Positions 47,101 to 56,600 of a DNA stretch of 64,000 bases are shown here, piece after piece; position 1 is the stretch's first letter; each line of letters opens with the position of its first letter. Source of the stretch: Bacteroidales bacterium (GTDB lineage Bacteria > Bacteroidota > Bacteroidia > Bacteroidales > Muribaculaceae); NCBI GenBank assembly GCA_019416425.1, contig DXXK01000039.1:1-64000 (forward strand), given 5' to 3'. The notes beneath the pieces are model-generated. The model was given only the letters and a program-made list of their open reading frames with translations, had not been told where the DNA came from and ran no database searches. The translations under genes and the position numbers were made by a program.

Positions 47101-47247
47101 GCGGTCCTTGGGCAACGCCTCGCTGAGGCGTCGCAGGAAGAAGGTGCCGCTTCGACGGTTAGGAAATATGAAGCAGAATTCCGATAGGTCGGTGTAGTGC
47201 GAGATGTAGGCTTTGGCCACTGCTCCGAGGAAAGTAATGTCGCTCAT
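44152..47247 (-). CDS. AddB-like PD-(D/E)XK nuclease
   Basis: A 1031-residue protein resembling the B subunit of AddAB recombination nucleases. The N-terminal half is a helicase-like region with a degenerate ATP site (FPNRRSGTFFLRRL). The C-terminal nuclease has LSASALTNYLKCPLQFYYR, then YDRVDYNPEGRLRIVDYKTGA with the catalytic Asp/Lys, and CVFCVMRGIC. The Cys of NYLKC and the three C-terminal Cys form the expected 4Fe-4S site. AddB works with an AddA helicase in double-strand break repair. No AddA gene is adjacent: trmD lies upstream, galE is convergent. Confidence 0.85.
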   Translation of the reverse strand: MSDITFLGAVAKAYISHYTDLSEFCFIFPNRRSGTFFLRRLSEALPKDRVMLAPDVMPVGDFMARVSGYEVAPRITQLMQLYLAYRDLRNRNTAIDADTEIVDFDEFLPWGEVVLSDMSEVDMYDVDAHQIFTNVEEYRKIQTDPLSEEQKELVSRFFGYTPTKADADRFWVTFDEREDIKEEEERATKIKEKFLELWQLLPELYDRVHERLERLEPDLPMTLAGRGYRIAMRKVLEHGVEALPWKQVVCVGLDWMTVTEIKLFEELKKQGAAEFFWDLTGPVLTNPDSEAGRMIRQKMSAKNFPQPDWAQEYMGAANRTSMPDITEIGVPSNAMQAKIACDRLDELMQDPDMKRKIQDARVAVVLPDETLLLPELYSLPKELDKVNLTMGLGMRYTSTASFIYHLQRLHQRMLTANGKPGYLVQDLTTLFAQPIVQMSVGPDKIRDINTYLNKSHRRVLSCEEIKEYSPILYNMLKPLSRDTPLADSVLWLQDILTDTDRLLTASHDEETGMKATVERMQIQVYLSALFQIDTASRLNNVDMRPGTLFHMLARMVNGEKIQFEGKPLVGLQVMGLLETRVLDFDRVILLSMNDKVMPRRARRRSFIPDSLRRGFGMPAANNDEKLYGYWFYRLLSRAVGATLIYDSRVGEGMRSGGKSRYLMQLEKLYDRDRIRRVSCNFKIGTPPDCAETVEKKEVANLLERFKKPDGDDRLNLSASALTNYLKCPLQFYYRNVLRYNDDPEPSTAIDPITQGKIVHGMLEELYLPGNKEKLLKEAKVITGPDFEAILADSNRNHLRMMMHRQVNRQFHHAQTEPELNEPLTEGVQMVADRLLEQVLAVVRHDSRNAPLRLLGVEVKFPCRWKVNEDLTVNMTATYDRVDYNPEGRLRIVDYKTGAVHLDMTNMDAVFNADYKAGNVFQLLLYAHLLEHQLLNTDTDKPMDSTRELEGDQCRDIDMAIFDTNSIQQGGDASHIMTGKQGIRSQHDDQMADFLPRVNQVIEEIFDPEVPFAPTSNHDTCVFCVMRGICNR

Positions 47248-47259
47248 GGAGTTTCGGTA

Positions 47260-47946
47260 TTAGCGATCTTCGGGTGCGAGGAGGTCTGGACGGAGTCTGC
47301 GCGTGCGCTCCAGCGCCATGTCGTAGCGCCATTGGGCTATCTTGGCTTCATGGCCTGACAGAAGTATCTCTGGCACTTCCCAGCCATTATAGACGGCTGG
47401 GCGCGAATATACGGGCGGCGCTAATAGATTATCCTGGAATGAGTCGGACAGAGCGGACTGTTCGTCGCCGATGACGCCGGGGATTATGCGGGCCACGGCA
47501 TCGGTGATGATTGCCGCGGGCAGTTCGCCGCCGGTCAGTACGTAGTCGCCTACAGAAATCTCGCGGGTCACGAGGTGCTCGCGCACGCGCCAGTCAACGC
47601 CCTTGTAGTGGCCGCACAGGATGATTATGTTGTTCAGAAGCGACAGCTGGTTGGCCATGGGCTGGTTGAATGTCTCGCCGTCGGGGGTGGTGAATATCAC
47701 CTCGTCGTAATCGCGCTCGCTTTTGAGCTTGGAGATGCAGGCGTCGATAGGCTGGATCTGCATCACCATGCCGGCCTCGCCGCCGAAAGGATAGTCGTCC
47801 ACCTTGCGGTGCTTGTTGGTGGTATAGTCGCGCAGGTTGTGGATGCATATCTCCACCAGACCCTTGTCCTGGGCCCGTTTCAGTATCGAGCAGTTCAGGA
47901 ACGGCTCGATCATCTCCGGCACGACTGTCAATATATCGATTCTCAT
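47260..47946 (-). CDS. trmD: tRNA (guanine37-N1)-methyltransferase
   Basis: A 228-residue SPOUT methyltransferase making m1G37 in tRNA. The start at 47946 ([12 protein letters not shown]) matches the family; a frame to 47964 adds six residues. Motifs are [36 protein letters not shown] and [20 protein letters not shown]. It precedes the AddB-like gene by 12 bases. TATATTTG on the minus strand (47973-47980) is a likely promoter box. Confidence 0.97.
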   Translation of the reverse strand: MRIDILTVVPEMIEPFLNCSILKRAQDKGLVEICIHNLRDYTTNKHRKVDDYPFGGEAGMVMQIQPIDACISKLKSERDYDEVIFTTPDGETFNQPMANQLSLLNNIIILCGHYKGVDWRVREHLVTREISVGDYVLTGGELPAAIITDAVARIIPGVIGDEQSALSDSFQDNLLAPPVYSRPAVYNGWEVPEILLSGHEAKIAQWRYDMALERTRRLRPDLLAPEDR

Positions 47947-47972
47947 ATCAGATCTTCTCGTCAATTATCCTG

Positions 47973-47980
47973 CAAATATA
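47973..47980 (-). promoter_or_regulatory. -7 box of trmD
   Basis: The minus strand reads TATATTTG, 26 bases before the trmD start, matching TAnnTTTG. Confidence 0.5.
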
Positions 47981-48120
47981 ACTCAAATCCCCAAATTAAT
48001 CAAGGATTATAAAAACTCTCGGCATGTTATAGACAGTGTGTTATATTATGTCGCGAATAGAGAAGGACCGAATGCCCTGTGAATCAAATATCATTTTTAC
48101 TCGTTTGGCGTTATAATATC

Positions 48121-48675
48121 ATGGCGGATATAATGACACCGGAACAGAGGCACCGCTGCATGGCGGCGATCAAGGGGAAGGATACCAAGCCGGAGCTGAT
48201 AGTCCGGAAATATCTTTTCTCACAAGGGTTGCGCTTCCGCATCCAGGTGCGCAAGCTGCCAGGCCGTCCGGACATAGTATTGCGGAAGTACAGGACCGTC
48301 ATCTTCGTCGACGGCTGCTTCTGGCACGGCCACGAAGGATGCAGATACTTCCGTCTGCCTAAATCCAACATTGACTTCTGGCGGGCGAAGATCGAGCGCA
48401 ACACGGCCCGTGACGCCCGCAACGAGGCCGAGCTGACAGCCCAAGGCTGGCGGGTCCTCCGAGTCTGGGAATGCGACATCCGCACCGTCGCCACCCGCGA
48501 CGCGTTCCTCCGCCACCTCTATGACACAATCACAACGCCGGCGGTACCCGATATTCCCCCGCTATCCGAAACCATTACGACTTCAATCCGTCCCTATACC
48601 TCCGACCCCGATTCCGAGACGACCGCTATCGCCGCTGAGCCCGAAGTCCCGTACAGTCCAACCAACCCTGGCTAA
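48121..48675 (+). CDS. vsr: Very short patch repair endonuclease (Vsr)
   Basis: A 184-residue nuclease that nicks at T:G mismatches left by deaminated 5-methylcytosine. The start at 48121 (MADIMTPEQRHRCMAAIKG) fits the family; the frame continues upstream without conservation. Motifs are KPELIVRKYLF, GRPDIVLRKYRTVIFVDGCFWHGH and GWRVLRVWECDI. The last 45 residues are Pro/Thr-rich and not part of the fold, perhaps a read-through into repeat-prone DNA. No cytosine methyltransferase gene is near, although Vsr usually travels with one. Confidence 0.92.
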   Translation: MADIMTPEQRHRCMAAIKGKDTKPELIVRKYLFSQGLRFRIQVRKLPGRPDIVLRKYRTVIFVDGCFWHGHEGCRYFRLPKSNIDFWRAKIERNTARDARNEAELTAQGWRVLRVWECDIRTVATRDAFLRHLYDTITTPAVPDIPPLSETITTSIRPYTSDPDSETTAIAAEPEVPYSPTNPG

Positions 48676-48690
48676 TCGGGCCTGAATTGA

Positions 48691-48780
48691 TTAATCCCAA
48701 TTAATCCCGATTAATCCCGATTAATCCCGATAAATCCGGATTAATCCTGACTAATCCTGATTACTATCGATTAATCGGGT
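48691..48780. repeat. Tandem array of about nine 10-base units
   Basis: TTAATCCCGA and variants recur in exact 10-base register from 48691 to 48780; three consecutive units (48701-48730) are identical and the outer ones diverge. Many unit junctions form GATTAATC, a palindrome. It lies between the ends of vsr and the convergent zinc protein gene and runs into the latter's stop codon. Confidence 0.85.
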
Positions 48781-49529
48781 TTGCTGATCGGCAGGATTCC
48801 GTTACAGTTCGGGTAGTCGCTGCAACCCCAGAATTCGCGGCCTTGCATCTGCCCCTTCCTTTGCACCCTTCGGAACATCGGTTTCCCGCATTTAGGGCAA
48901 GTGGGTGCTCCAATAATCGTAGACTGCGCCCTCCGTGCCTCAAGTCGCTCAGCACTCATGTTCTCGGTGAAACCACCGGTTTGCCGGAAATTCTCAAGTT
49001 GACTTTGAATCTGTGCTTGAAGCATCTTATTCTCCCTGAGACAGAGTACCAACAGCGCATTGGCGACGGTCTCAGGGTTATCGTTACCCAACCATCGGTC
49101 AAATTTGCTTTTCTGGGCAAGTATATGCTTGGCTGCATCATGCAGATAACTGTTTGAATATTGTGGCGGATCGAGTCTCAGTTGCCAGATCGCTTCGCGG
49201 TCCGGATTGCCCATAGCCCATACGTCTACCCGTTTGCGCAGGAGAAAATTGAATATGTCGCCTTGTAGCTCATCGAAACTTGCTCTTGCCACATCGAGCA
49301 AACGCATTTCGGTTTCGACCGATGTTGAATGTCGGGCTGAACCCTCCGCTATATTCGCCACTCCGCATCTTGCAGCCATCGTCATCTGATCATATAGACG
49401 ATGCCCGGGATCCATGCGGTAATCGAAGAAACGCTCACAAAAATCTTGCGTTGCAAGGTAAACAACATTTGCCAAAATCCATGAGTTTAGCCAATGGTAT
49501 GATTGAGAAAACTGTATATTGACACCCAT
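48771..49529 (-). CDS. Four-helix-bundle protein with topoisomerase-type zinc ribbon
   Basis: A 252-residue protein. Residues 1-130 resemble four-helix-bundle proteins of the 23S-intervening-sequence/S23 type (FFDYRMDPGHRLYDQMTMAA, VANIAEGSARHSTSVETE). A helical middle (130-200) follows. The last 45 residues are a topoisomerase I-type C4 zinc ribbon: CPKCGKPM, then FWGCSDYPNC. This combination suggests nucleic-acid binding. It may be a restriction or mobile-element accessory; vsr is the convergent neighbour. The last codons overlap the 10-base repeat array. Confidence 0.75.
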   Translation of the reverse strand: MGVNIQFSQSYHWLNSWILANVVYLATQDFCERFFDYRMDPGHRLYDQMTMAARCGVANIAEGSARHSTSVETEMRLLDVARASFDELQGDIFNFLLRKRVDVWAMGNPDREAIWQLRLDPPQYSNSYLHDAAKHILAQKSKFDRWLGNDNPETVANALLVLCLRENKMLQAQIQSQLENFRQTGGFTENMSAERLEARRAQSTIIGAPTCPKCGKPMFRRVQRKGQMQGREFWGCSDYPNCNGILPISKPD

Positions 49530-49714
49530 AACTACAAGTATATTATTATGTTTGACAACTCCACATGATTACTTCCCAAAATTAATGAAATTATTTAATT
49601 CCACAAAATCCTATCGGTGTGTTGGATTCTGACAAACTTTTACGCCAGGGGGTGGGGTGGTCGGTTGGATAAGGATTTGGCAGGAATGTGGACAGAATTG
49701 AAGAATAGGATGGC

Positions 49715-49722
49715 TAATTTTG
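49715..49722 (+). promoter_or_regulatory. -7 box of the GH127 gene
   Basis: TAATTTTG lies 60 bases before the proposed ATG at 49783 and matches the -7 consensus. No properly spaced TTTG is seen upstream. Confidence 0.4.
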
Positions 49723-49782
49723 CCATGCCTTAAGAATTAAAGGCGGTTTGAATAACCCTAAATGATCAGATACTGCGACAGC

Positions 49783-51876
49783 ATGAAATACTTGAAGGAA
49801 ATATTGATAGTGGCGTTGGCCATGTTGGCAGTCGGCGGTGCGTTCGGACGTGGAAACGGACACATCGTCGCCGGTCAGAGAAACACCGGCGCGGACATGA
49901 CGGTGACTGTTGTCGATGTCCCTGCTCGTGGGACGAATGTCAGCTATCAGGGATTCCGGGAACCGCTGCAGCAGGCTCCGCTCATCAAGCTGCCTGTCGG
50001 TAAGGTGCAGCCTAAGGGTTGGCTGCGCCGGTATCTGGAGCTGCAGCGTGACGGCCTCAACGGCCATCTCGGCACCGTTAGCGCATGGCTCGACAAGAAC
50101 AACAACCAATGGCTGTCCGATCAGGGTGACCACGGCTGGGAAGAGGTTCCCTACTGGCTGCGGGGCTACAGCTCGCTGGCCTACATTCTCGATGACCCTG
50201 AGATGAAACAGGAAGCCCAGATATGGTTCGACGCCGTGCTCAACAATCTGAAGCCTGACGGTTTCCTCGGCCCGCGCAACACCGAAGGCGACAAGCCCGA
50301 GGTCTGGGCACAGATGGTGATGCTCTGGACGCTACAGACATACTATGAGGCCACCGGCGATCCGCGTGTACTCCCGGCTATGACCAACTATTTCAAATGG
50401 GAAATGAAGCAGCCCGACGACAAGTTCCTGGAGGGACTCTGGGAGCAGAAGCGCGGCGGCGACAACATGTGGAGCGTGCTGTGGCTTTACAACCAGACGG
50501 GCGACGCATCCATACTGCCGCTGATGGATAAGCTGCACCGTAACACCTCCGACTGGAGCCGCAAGGGAATCCTGCCCAACTGGCACGGTGTCAACGTGGC
50601 TCAGGGATTCCGCGAGGCGGCTACATATTTCATGTACAATGGCGACAAGCAGATGCGTCAGGCGTCATACAACGCCTTTAACGAGATGCGCAAACGATAT
50701 GGCAAGATGCCCGGAGGTATGTACGCCGCCGATGAGAACGCCCGCGAGGCATACTTCGACCCGCGCAACGGCGCCGAGACATGCGCCGTGGTGGAGCAGA
50801 TGGCCAGTGACGAACTGATGCTACGCTTTACCGGCGACACCTTCTGGGCAGACCATTGCGAGGATGTGGCGTTCAACACCTTCACCGCCGCCATGACTCC
50901 GGACATGAAGGCCCTGCGCTACATTACCTCGGCCAATATGGCCATAAGCGACGAGCGACTGCATGGCCCCAGCATCGACAACAATCTGCGCGGGATGCTG
51001 TCGATGAGCCCATTCTCCAGCCGATGCTGCCAGCACAACCATGGCATGGGTTGGCCATACTTCGCCGAGCACTTAGTCATGGCCACGGCCGACAACGGCC
51101 TGGCGTTAACGCTCTACGCAGCCAGCGAGACTGATGCCAAGGCCGGTGCTGACGGAACTCCGGTTAGGCTTGTGGAGGAAACACGATACCCCTTCGAAAG
51201 TGAAGTGAAAGTTGCCGTCAATCCGGAGAAAAGCGTGGTGTTTCCGCTTTATATACGCATTCCGGCATGGGCGCAAGGTGCCACCGTCAAGGTAAACGAC
51301 AAGAAGGTCGAGGCATCGGATATTGCCGGCCGATATCTGTGTGTCACGCGTCAATGGAGAAAGGGCGACAAGGTCGAGATGCATTTCCCGATGAATGTAA
51401 GCTCCAGGGTATGGCCGGAGAACAAGAATAGCGTGAGTGTGAACTATGGCCCGTTGACGCTATCACTCAAGATAGATGAACTGGTAATAAGCCATGACAG
51501 CCGTGACCGCTCCTTTGTGCAGGATGACTCGCACTGGCAGGAAGGAGTCGATGCCTCGCTGTGGCCAAGCTATGTGCTGAAACCCGGTTCGGACTGGAAC
51601 TACGCGCTGAAAATAAATGCCGACATTATGCCGGTGGAACTAAAATTGGAAAAACGAGCCTGGCCGGCCGATGAATTCCCCTTCACTGCCGATAAATGTC
51701 CATTGGTTTTCACCGCCCGAGGAGTAAAGATTCCGTCCTGGGGATACGATGCCACCGGTATGACCGATGAGCTTCCCGACCGATTCGCTCCGCGCGACTC
51801 CCGGGTCGAGACCATTCGTCTGATACCCATGGGCGCCGCCCGTCTGCGTATCTCGGCGTTCCCGCCCGCAAGATAA
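49783..51876 (+). CDS. GH127 beta-L-arabinofuranosidase-like enzyme
   Basis: A 697-residue secreted enzyme of the GH127/DUF1680 family, which removes beta-L-arabinofuranose from plant glycans. The start at 49783 opens a signal peptide (KYLKEILIVALAMLAVGGAFG); an ATG at 49762 adds seven residues. The alpha-barrel carries the zinc/catalytic set: Glu and Cys in NGAETCAVVEQ and the Cys pair in SRCCQHNHGMGWP. The C-terminal beta-sandwich has PLYIRIPAWAQGATVKVN and VNYGPLTLSLK. It stands alone, with no transporter next to it. A strong hairpin follows. Confidence 0.9.
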   Translation: MKYLKEILIVALAMLAVGGAFGRGNGHIVAGQRNTGADMTVTVVDVPARGTNVSYQGFREPLQQAPLIKLPVGKVQPKGWLRRYLELQRDGLNGHLGTVSAWLDKNNNQWLSDQGDHGWEEVPYWLRGYSSLAYILDDPEMKQEAQIWFDAVLNNLKPDGFLGPRNTEGDKPEVWAQMVMLWTLQTYYEATGDPRVLPAMTNYFKWEMKQPDDKFLEGLWEQKRGGDNMWSVLWLYNQTGDASILPLMDKLHRNTSDWSRKGILPNWHGVNVAQGFREAATYFMYNGDKQMRQASYNAFNEMRKRYGKMPGGMYAADENAREAYFDPRNGAETCAVVEQMASDELMLRFTGDTFWADHCEDVAFNTFTAAMTPDMKALRYITSANMAISDERLHGPSIDNNLRGMLSMSPFSSRCCQHNHGMGWPYFAEHLVMATADNGLALTLYAASETDAKAGADGTPVRLVEETRYPFESEVKVAVNPEKSVVFPLYIRIPAWAQGATVKVNDKKVEASDIAGRYLCVTRQWRKGDKVEMHFPMNVSSRVWPENKNSVSVNYGPLTLSLKIDELVISHDSRDRSFVQDDSHWQEGVDASLWPSYVLKPGSDWNYALKINADIMPVELKLEKRAWPADEFPFTADKCPLVFTARGVKIPSWGYDATGMTDELPDRFAPRDSRVETIRLIPMGAARLRISAFPPAR

Positions 51877-51946
51877 GCCCAAGAAAAGACCAGGATAAGA
51901 GCAAGAAAAGAGATTGTATAAGGTTATAAATGTTGTTTGTAAATGG

Positions 51947-51981
51947 CAAGACACGGAACTGCACCGCAACTCCGTGTCTTG
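51947..51981. terminator. Bidirectional terminator between GH127 and the inositol synthase gene
   Basis: CAAGACACGGA (51947-51957) pairs perfectly with TCCGTGTCTTG (51971-51981). TAGTTTTTA follows on the plus strand. It can end both convergent transcripts. Confidence 0.75.
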
Positions 51982-52030
51982 TAGTTTTTATGCGGTCCGT
52001 GGGCTGAGGCTCACGAACCGTTGTGGGGGA

Positions 52031-53371
52031 TCAGTCGATTTCCTCGTCGGCCTCGTAACCGCCCATCTCGCGGATGGCGTTCTTCAGCATGGTGTACTGC
52101 TTGAACAGATGGTTAACGGGAATCTCGCCCTTGGTGTAGTCGTGCATCGGGCTCTTCAGGAAGAAGCTCAGGAAGCGCTGCGTGCCCTTGCGTCCGGCGC
52201 GCATGGCCAGGTCGCTGAGCAGCACCAGGTCCAGGCAGAGGGGGGCCGCCAGGATGGAGTCGCGGCACAGGAAGTTGATCTTGATCTGCATGGGATAGCC
52301 CATCCAGCCGAAGATGTCGATGTTGTCCCAGCCCTCCTTGTTGTCGTTGCGTGGAGGATAGTAGTTGATGCGGACCTTGTGGTAGTAACCCTCGTGACCG
52401 CCGGGCTCCGCGCCGCCGCAGTTGGCGCCGTACAGGTCGGGCTGGTCCTCGGGAACCAGGATGCTCTCCAGCGTGGAGAGCTTGGAAACCTCCTTGGTGC
52501 GGAAGTTTGCGGGCTCGTCCAGCACCAGACCGTCGCGGTTACCCAGGATATTGGTGGAGAACCATCCGTTCAGACCCAGGCAACGGGTGCCGATGATGGG
52601 GGCGAAACCGGACTTGACCAGCGTCTGGCCGGTCTTGAAGTCCTTGCCGGCGATGGGCATGCCGGTCTTGTCGGCCATCTCCCACATGGCGGGGATGTCG
52701 ACCGTGGTGTTGGGGGCGCCCATGATGAAGGGCGCACCTTCGGCCAGTGCGGCGTAGGCGTAGCACATGGAGGGTGCCACGTGCTCGCGGTCATCGGCCT
52801 TCATGGCGGCCTCCAGAGCTGCCGTCGAGCCGTGATACTTCTCGTCAACCGGCACATAGACCTCGGTCGACGCCGCCCACAGGACCACTACGCGCTCCAC
52901 GCCGCTCTTCTCCTTGAAGTCGCGGATATCCTTGCGTAGCTGCTCCACCATCTCCCAGCGGGTCTTGGCGTCCATGATGTTGTCGCCTTCCAGACGCTTG
53001 GCATAGTTGTGGTCGAAGGCGGCCTTCATCGGAACGATCTTCTCCAACTCGTCCTTGACGGGCTCGATGTCCTTCTCCTTAAGCACCTCGGCGTTGATGG
53101 CGCTCTCGTATGCGTTGGCGGGATATACATCCCATGCCGCGAATTCAATGTCGTTCAGGTCGGCCAGAGGAACGATGTCCTTGTAGTGCAGGTACTTCTT
53201 GTCCGCACTGCGGCCTACGCGGATCTTGTCGTACTGTGTCATCGAACCGACCGGCTTGGCCAGACCCTTGCGGGCCATCAGGACACCGGTCATGAAGGTC
53301 GTGCTCACGGCACCGAGACCTACCACCATCACTCCAAGTTTTCCTTTGGGAGCTGTTGCTTTTGTTGACAT
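52031..53371 (-). CDS. Inositol-3-phosphate synthase
   Basis: A 446-residue NAD-dependent enzyme turning glucose-6-phosphate into myo-inositol-3-phosphate. The Rossmann start is GVMVVGLGAVSTTFMTG. Family motifs are VLWAASTEVY, MCYAYAALAEGAPFIMG, GKDFKTGQTLVKSG and NILGNRDG. In Bacteroides this step feeds phosphatidylinositol and inositol sphingolipids. Those partner genes are not adjacent here, so the product may feed lipid genes elsewhere. Its 5' region to 53480 is AT-rich, without a clear box. Confidence 0.94.
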   Translation of the reverse strand: MSTKATAPKGKLGVMVVGLGAVSTTFMTGVLMARKGLAKPVGSMTQYDKIRVGRSADKKYLHYKDIVPLADLNDIEFAAWDVYPANAYESAINAEVLKEKDIEPVKDELEKIVPMKAAFDHNYAKRLEGDNIMDAKTRWEMVEQLRKDIRDFKEKSGVERVVVLWAASTEVYVPVDEKYHGSTAALEAAMKADDREHVAPSMCYAYAALAEGAPFIMGAPNTTVDIPAMWEMADKTGMPIAGKDFKTGQTLVKSGFAPIIGTRCLGLNGWFSTNILGNRDGLVLDEPANFRTKEVSKLSTLESILVPEDQPDLYGANCGGAEPGGHEGYYHKVRINYYPPRNDNKEGWDNIDIFGWMGYPMQIKINFLCRDSILAAPLCLDLVLLSDLAMRAGRKGTQRFLSFFLKSPMHDYTKGEIPVNHLFKQYTMLKNAIREMGGYEADEEID

Positions 53372-53634
53372 GTTGAATAATGTTGTGTGTTAGTTTTCGA
53401 AACAGTGGCTTACCCGCTGCGCTATATATGCTCTGCGTTACGGGCTGGGGCGTTTAATCCGCTAAGTTATAATCTATCCTTGAAATGGCAAAACTTTTTG
53501 CAGGATATTTGTAATATCGAATTCTTAAATAAATTTAATTGTTTCATATATTATATAAATATAGTTAAAATTTAATATAAAATACAATGTAAGGCTAAAA
53601 ATATTTAAACGGGGTATGATGTAAATGTAAAATA
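53372..53634. other. AT-rich intergenic region
   Basis: This gap holds the upstream region of the inositol synthase gene and a low-complexity AT-rich stretch (about 53500-53630). I see no gene, no RNA motif and no clear -7 box. The DUF5107 terminator bounds it on the right. Confidence 0.5.
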
Positions 53635-53671
53635 ACATTCCCTCCGAATCCGTCAGGACCGGAGGGAATGT
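53635..53671 (-). terminator. Terminator of the AraC-linked sugar operon
   Basis: ACATTCCCTCCG (53635-53646) pairs perfectly with CGGAGGGAATGT (53660-53671). The minus strand continues into TATTTTACATTT. It lies 24 bases after the DUF5107 gene stop. Confidence 0.8.
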
Positions 53672-53695
53672 AGCTTACAGGATATGAAGTCCGTC

Positions 53696-56600
53696 TTAGA
53701 GCAGCTTTGAATTCTCCAGACTGAGCAGGGTTTTCAACGACTGGACACCCTGATGGTTGATGTTCATGTCTTCGGCGGCCTTGAGATGACGCTCGGAGTG
53801 CGTCTTGTCGCCCAGTCCGGCATAACCCAACGCCAGCATGTAGTGGCAGTGGATGCGGTTGGCTTCGTCCAGACTGCCGTCCCAGATCTGTAGGTCGGGC
53901 AGGGAGACCGCGAAATAGTCCATCACCACCTTCTCGTGCAGATGCTGCTTGCCGTAGTTCACAAGCCTGTTGAAGTATGCGCGGGCCTTGTTCTCGTCGC
54001 CCAGGGCGCGGAACGCCAGACCGGCATAGTAGATCTTGTCCGGCTTGGAATCGTTATAGTACATCGCAGCAGCCGGCTCCGTCGGACCAATCGTGGCCTG
54101 CCGGAAGCATTCACGGGCCTGGTCCTCATGTCCAAGTGCGCGCTCGCAGATTCCCAACAGGTAGTAGAAGTCGTTCTCCTGCGCGCCGTACAGCTTGCCC
54201 TCGCCAAGGTCGTGGGGATATATCAGGCACTCCTTGAGCAGTTTATCGGCATCGGCGTAACGGCCGTCGGCTATCATTTCCTTGGCCAGTTCCACGCGTG
54301 CGGTCTGATACTGCATCGGTACCTTGCCTTCACCTCCCTCCCAGGGATGGAACTGACGTCCGTCAAGACGCTGCATAGCTTCGGCGTAGCGGCCGGTCTG
54401 GTTCAGCAATGTAGTCTCCTCCAGCACCAGGTCGTCGCGGCGCTCCACAAGGTCGGGATACTTCTGCAGGAAGGCCAGACGCTCGGCGTGCGGACGCTGG
54501 AGCTTCTTGTACAGCTGGTCCAGCTCCATCAGGATGCGCGAGTCGGAGTTGTCAAGAGCGAATGACTTCTCCATGGCCTCGAGAGCCTTGGCGGAGTCAT
54601 TCTGCTTGTTGTAGTAGGCCAGCGCCAGGTTTCGCCATACGGTCGGGAATTCCGGCTTCAGGCGCGCCGCCTCCTCCCAGTGGCCGATGGCCAGGTCGTA
54701 TTGGCGTTTGTCGTAGTAGAGGTTGCCCAGATAATGGTGGGCGTACGCATCGTCGGGATTCATCTGCAATGCCGCGTTCAGAGCCAGTATTGCCTCCAGA
54801 CGGTTCGGGAACACAAAGTCCGGGTTTTCGGCCGCACCTTGAGCGAATGCCTTGCGGGCACCTTCCTCATCGCCGGCCTGGAGTCGGCACCACCCTAAGT
54901 AATAGTAGGTCATGGCGGTGACGGCACCGTTGGCTATGGCCGTCTGCCATACGGTCTCGGCTTCCTGCCACAGGGCGGCATCGCAGAATTCCAGACCGGT
55001 CTCATCGTAATTATGGGCGTTCCCGTGCATAAGGGTCACGATTTCCTCCAGACGATCGGCGTCCGGCTGGATCAGGTATTCCACAAAGCGGCATCCGTAG
55101 TTGAAGCGGTCCAGCTCCAGCGACTCCTTGCAGAGTTCCAGTGCCTCTTCGTCACGGCCAAGACTGTGCAGTATGGCTGCTTTCAGGGCACGGGCCTTGG
55201 GCGAGTGCCAGTTTCGAAGCAGCGAGCGGTCCGCCTCGTAGAGTGCTTCCTTGAAGTCTCCACGGCGCGAGCTGATCTGTGCGCATGCGAAATACCCGGC
55301 ATCCTGCCAGGCGCCGTTCCATGTCGACTTGTAGAAACGGTTGTAGGCCTCGTCGTAACGTCCCTGATACTTCAATGCCAGGCCTAAGTTGTAGATTGGC
55401 TCGCCGTCGTAGGGATTGGGATTGCGTTTCTGCAGGATCTTGACCGCCTTGGACAGGTACTTCTCAGCCAGGTCGAAGCGGCCCTTACGGATGTACCACA
55501 GGCCCATGGCATTGTTGCAGCGTACGTCGTCGGGATCGCGGCGCAGTCCCTCCTCGTAGTAGTCCACGGGCGAGTATGTGGCGTGACGGTACTGTTCAAG
55601 GTGCAGTCCGGTCAGGAACAGCTGTTCAACAGTCTTGATCTGGGCGGGCAGCAGGGCTGCCTCGGCGGCGTCGGGGATGGGACGGATCTCGTCAGGTTCG
55701 GCGTGCCAGTCCAGTACCGTGCGGTTGTCCTTGAGTATGTCGAGGGTCAGTGCGTCGAATGCGGTTCCCTGGACATCTATGGTCTCGTCGTAGATTTCCT
55801 CGGGTGTCACGGTGACTTCCTGGTTCAGGTACACAGAGCCGTCATCGTCCGTGAGACGCAGAGTCACGGTCTGCCGGGAGGTGGCGAAAACCTTGAGTCG
55901 CACCTTGCCGCCGTCCACAGGGTCGATGTTCATCAGCAGGTCCTTGCTGGCGTTCTTGACCGAGCCAAGCTCACGGTAGGGGAGGAAATACTGTGTGAAT
56001 TCCTTCTCCTCGTAGGGCATAAGCCAGGTGAAGTCAGGCTGGTTTTCGGTATACACTCCGGCCATCAGCTCGATGTACGGGCCGTCGTCGTCGGTCAGGC
56101 AGCGGTCCCATGCGCGGCCGAAGTCGCCGTTGCCCCAGGTCCACTGCTTCTTGCCGGGCGATACATGATGGCTGGCCACATGGAGCATGCCGGCCTGGGT
56201 ATCGTTCTCGTAGCCGCCCTCGAAGTCGAAGCGGGAGTTGATGCCCATGTAGGAGGTGGGCACGAAGATGTTCTTGTAGTTGGCGATATCCACACCGGCC
56301 GAGTAGTCCATCTTGTAATATGTGCCTGTAGCGATGGGGAAGGAACTGACGGCGCGCTTGCCGTGGTCGAACACGGCGTTGATGTCCGGCGGGAAGATGG
56401 AGCGGTAATGGTCGTTGACGGCCACGGCGGGGTTGGCCCACCACAGGAATGTCTGCGGCACGTCGGTGCGGTTGTACAGCACGCCCTTGATCTCCAGGTA
56501 CGCGCAGCCGGGACGCAGGGTGAATCCGGCCATTCCCTTCTGATGGAACATGCGCTCCATCTCGCTGACCCATACAGTTACCGATCCGTCGGCATTCTCC

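Noticed and set aside
48691..48780. CRISPR-like repeats
   Set aside because: The units are 10 bases with no unique spacers, so this is a plain tandem array.
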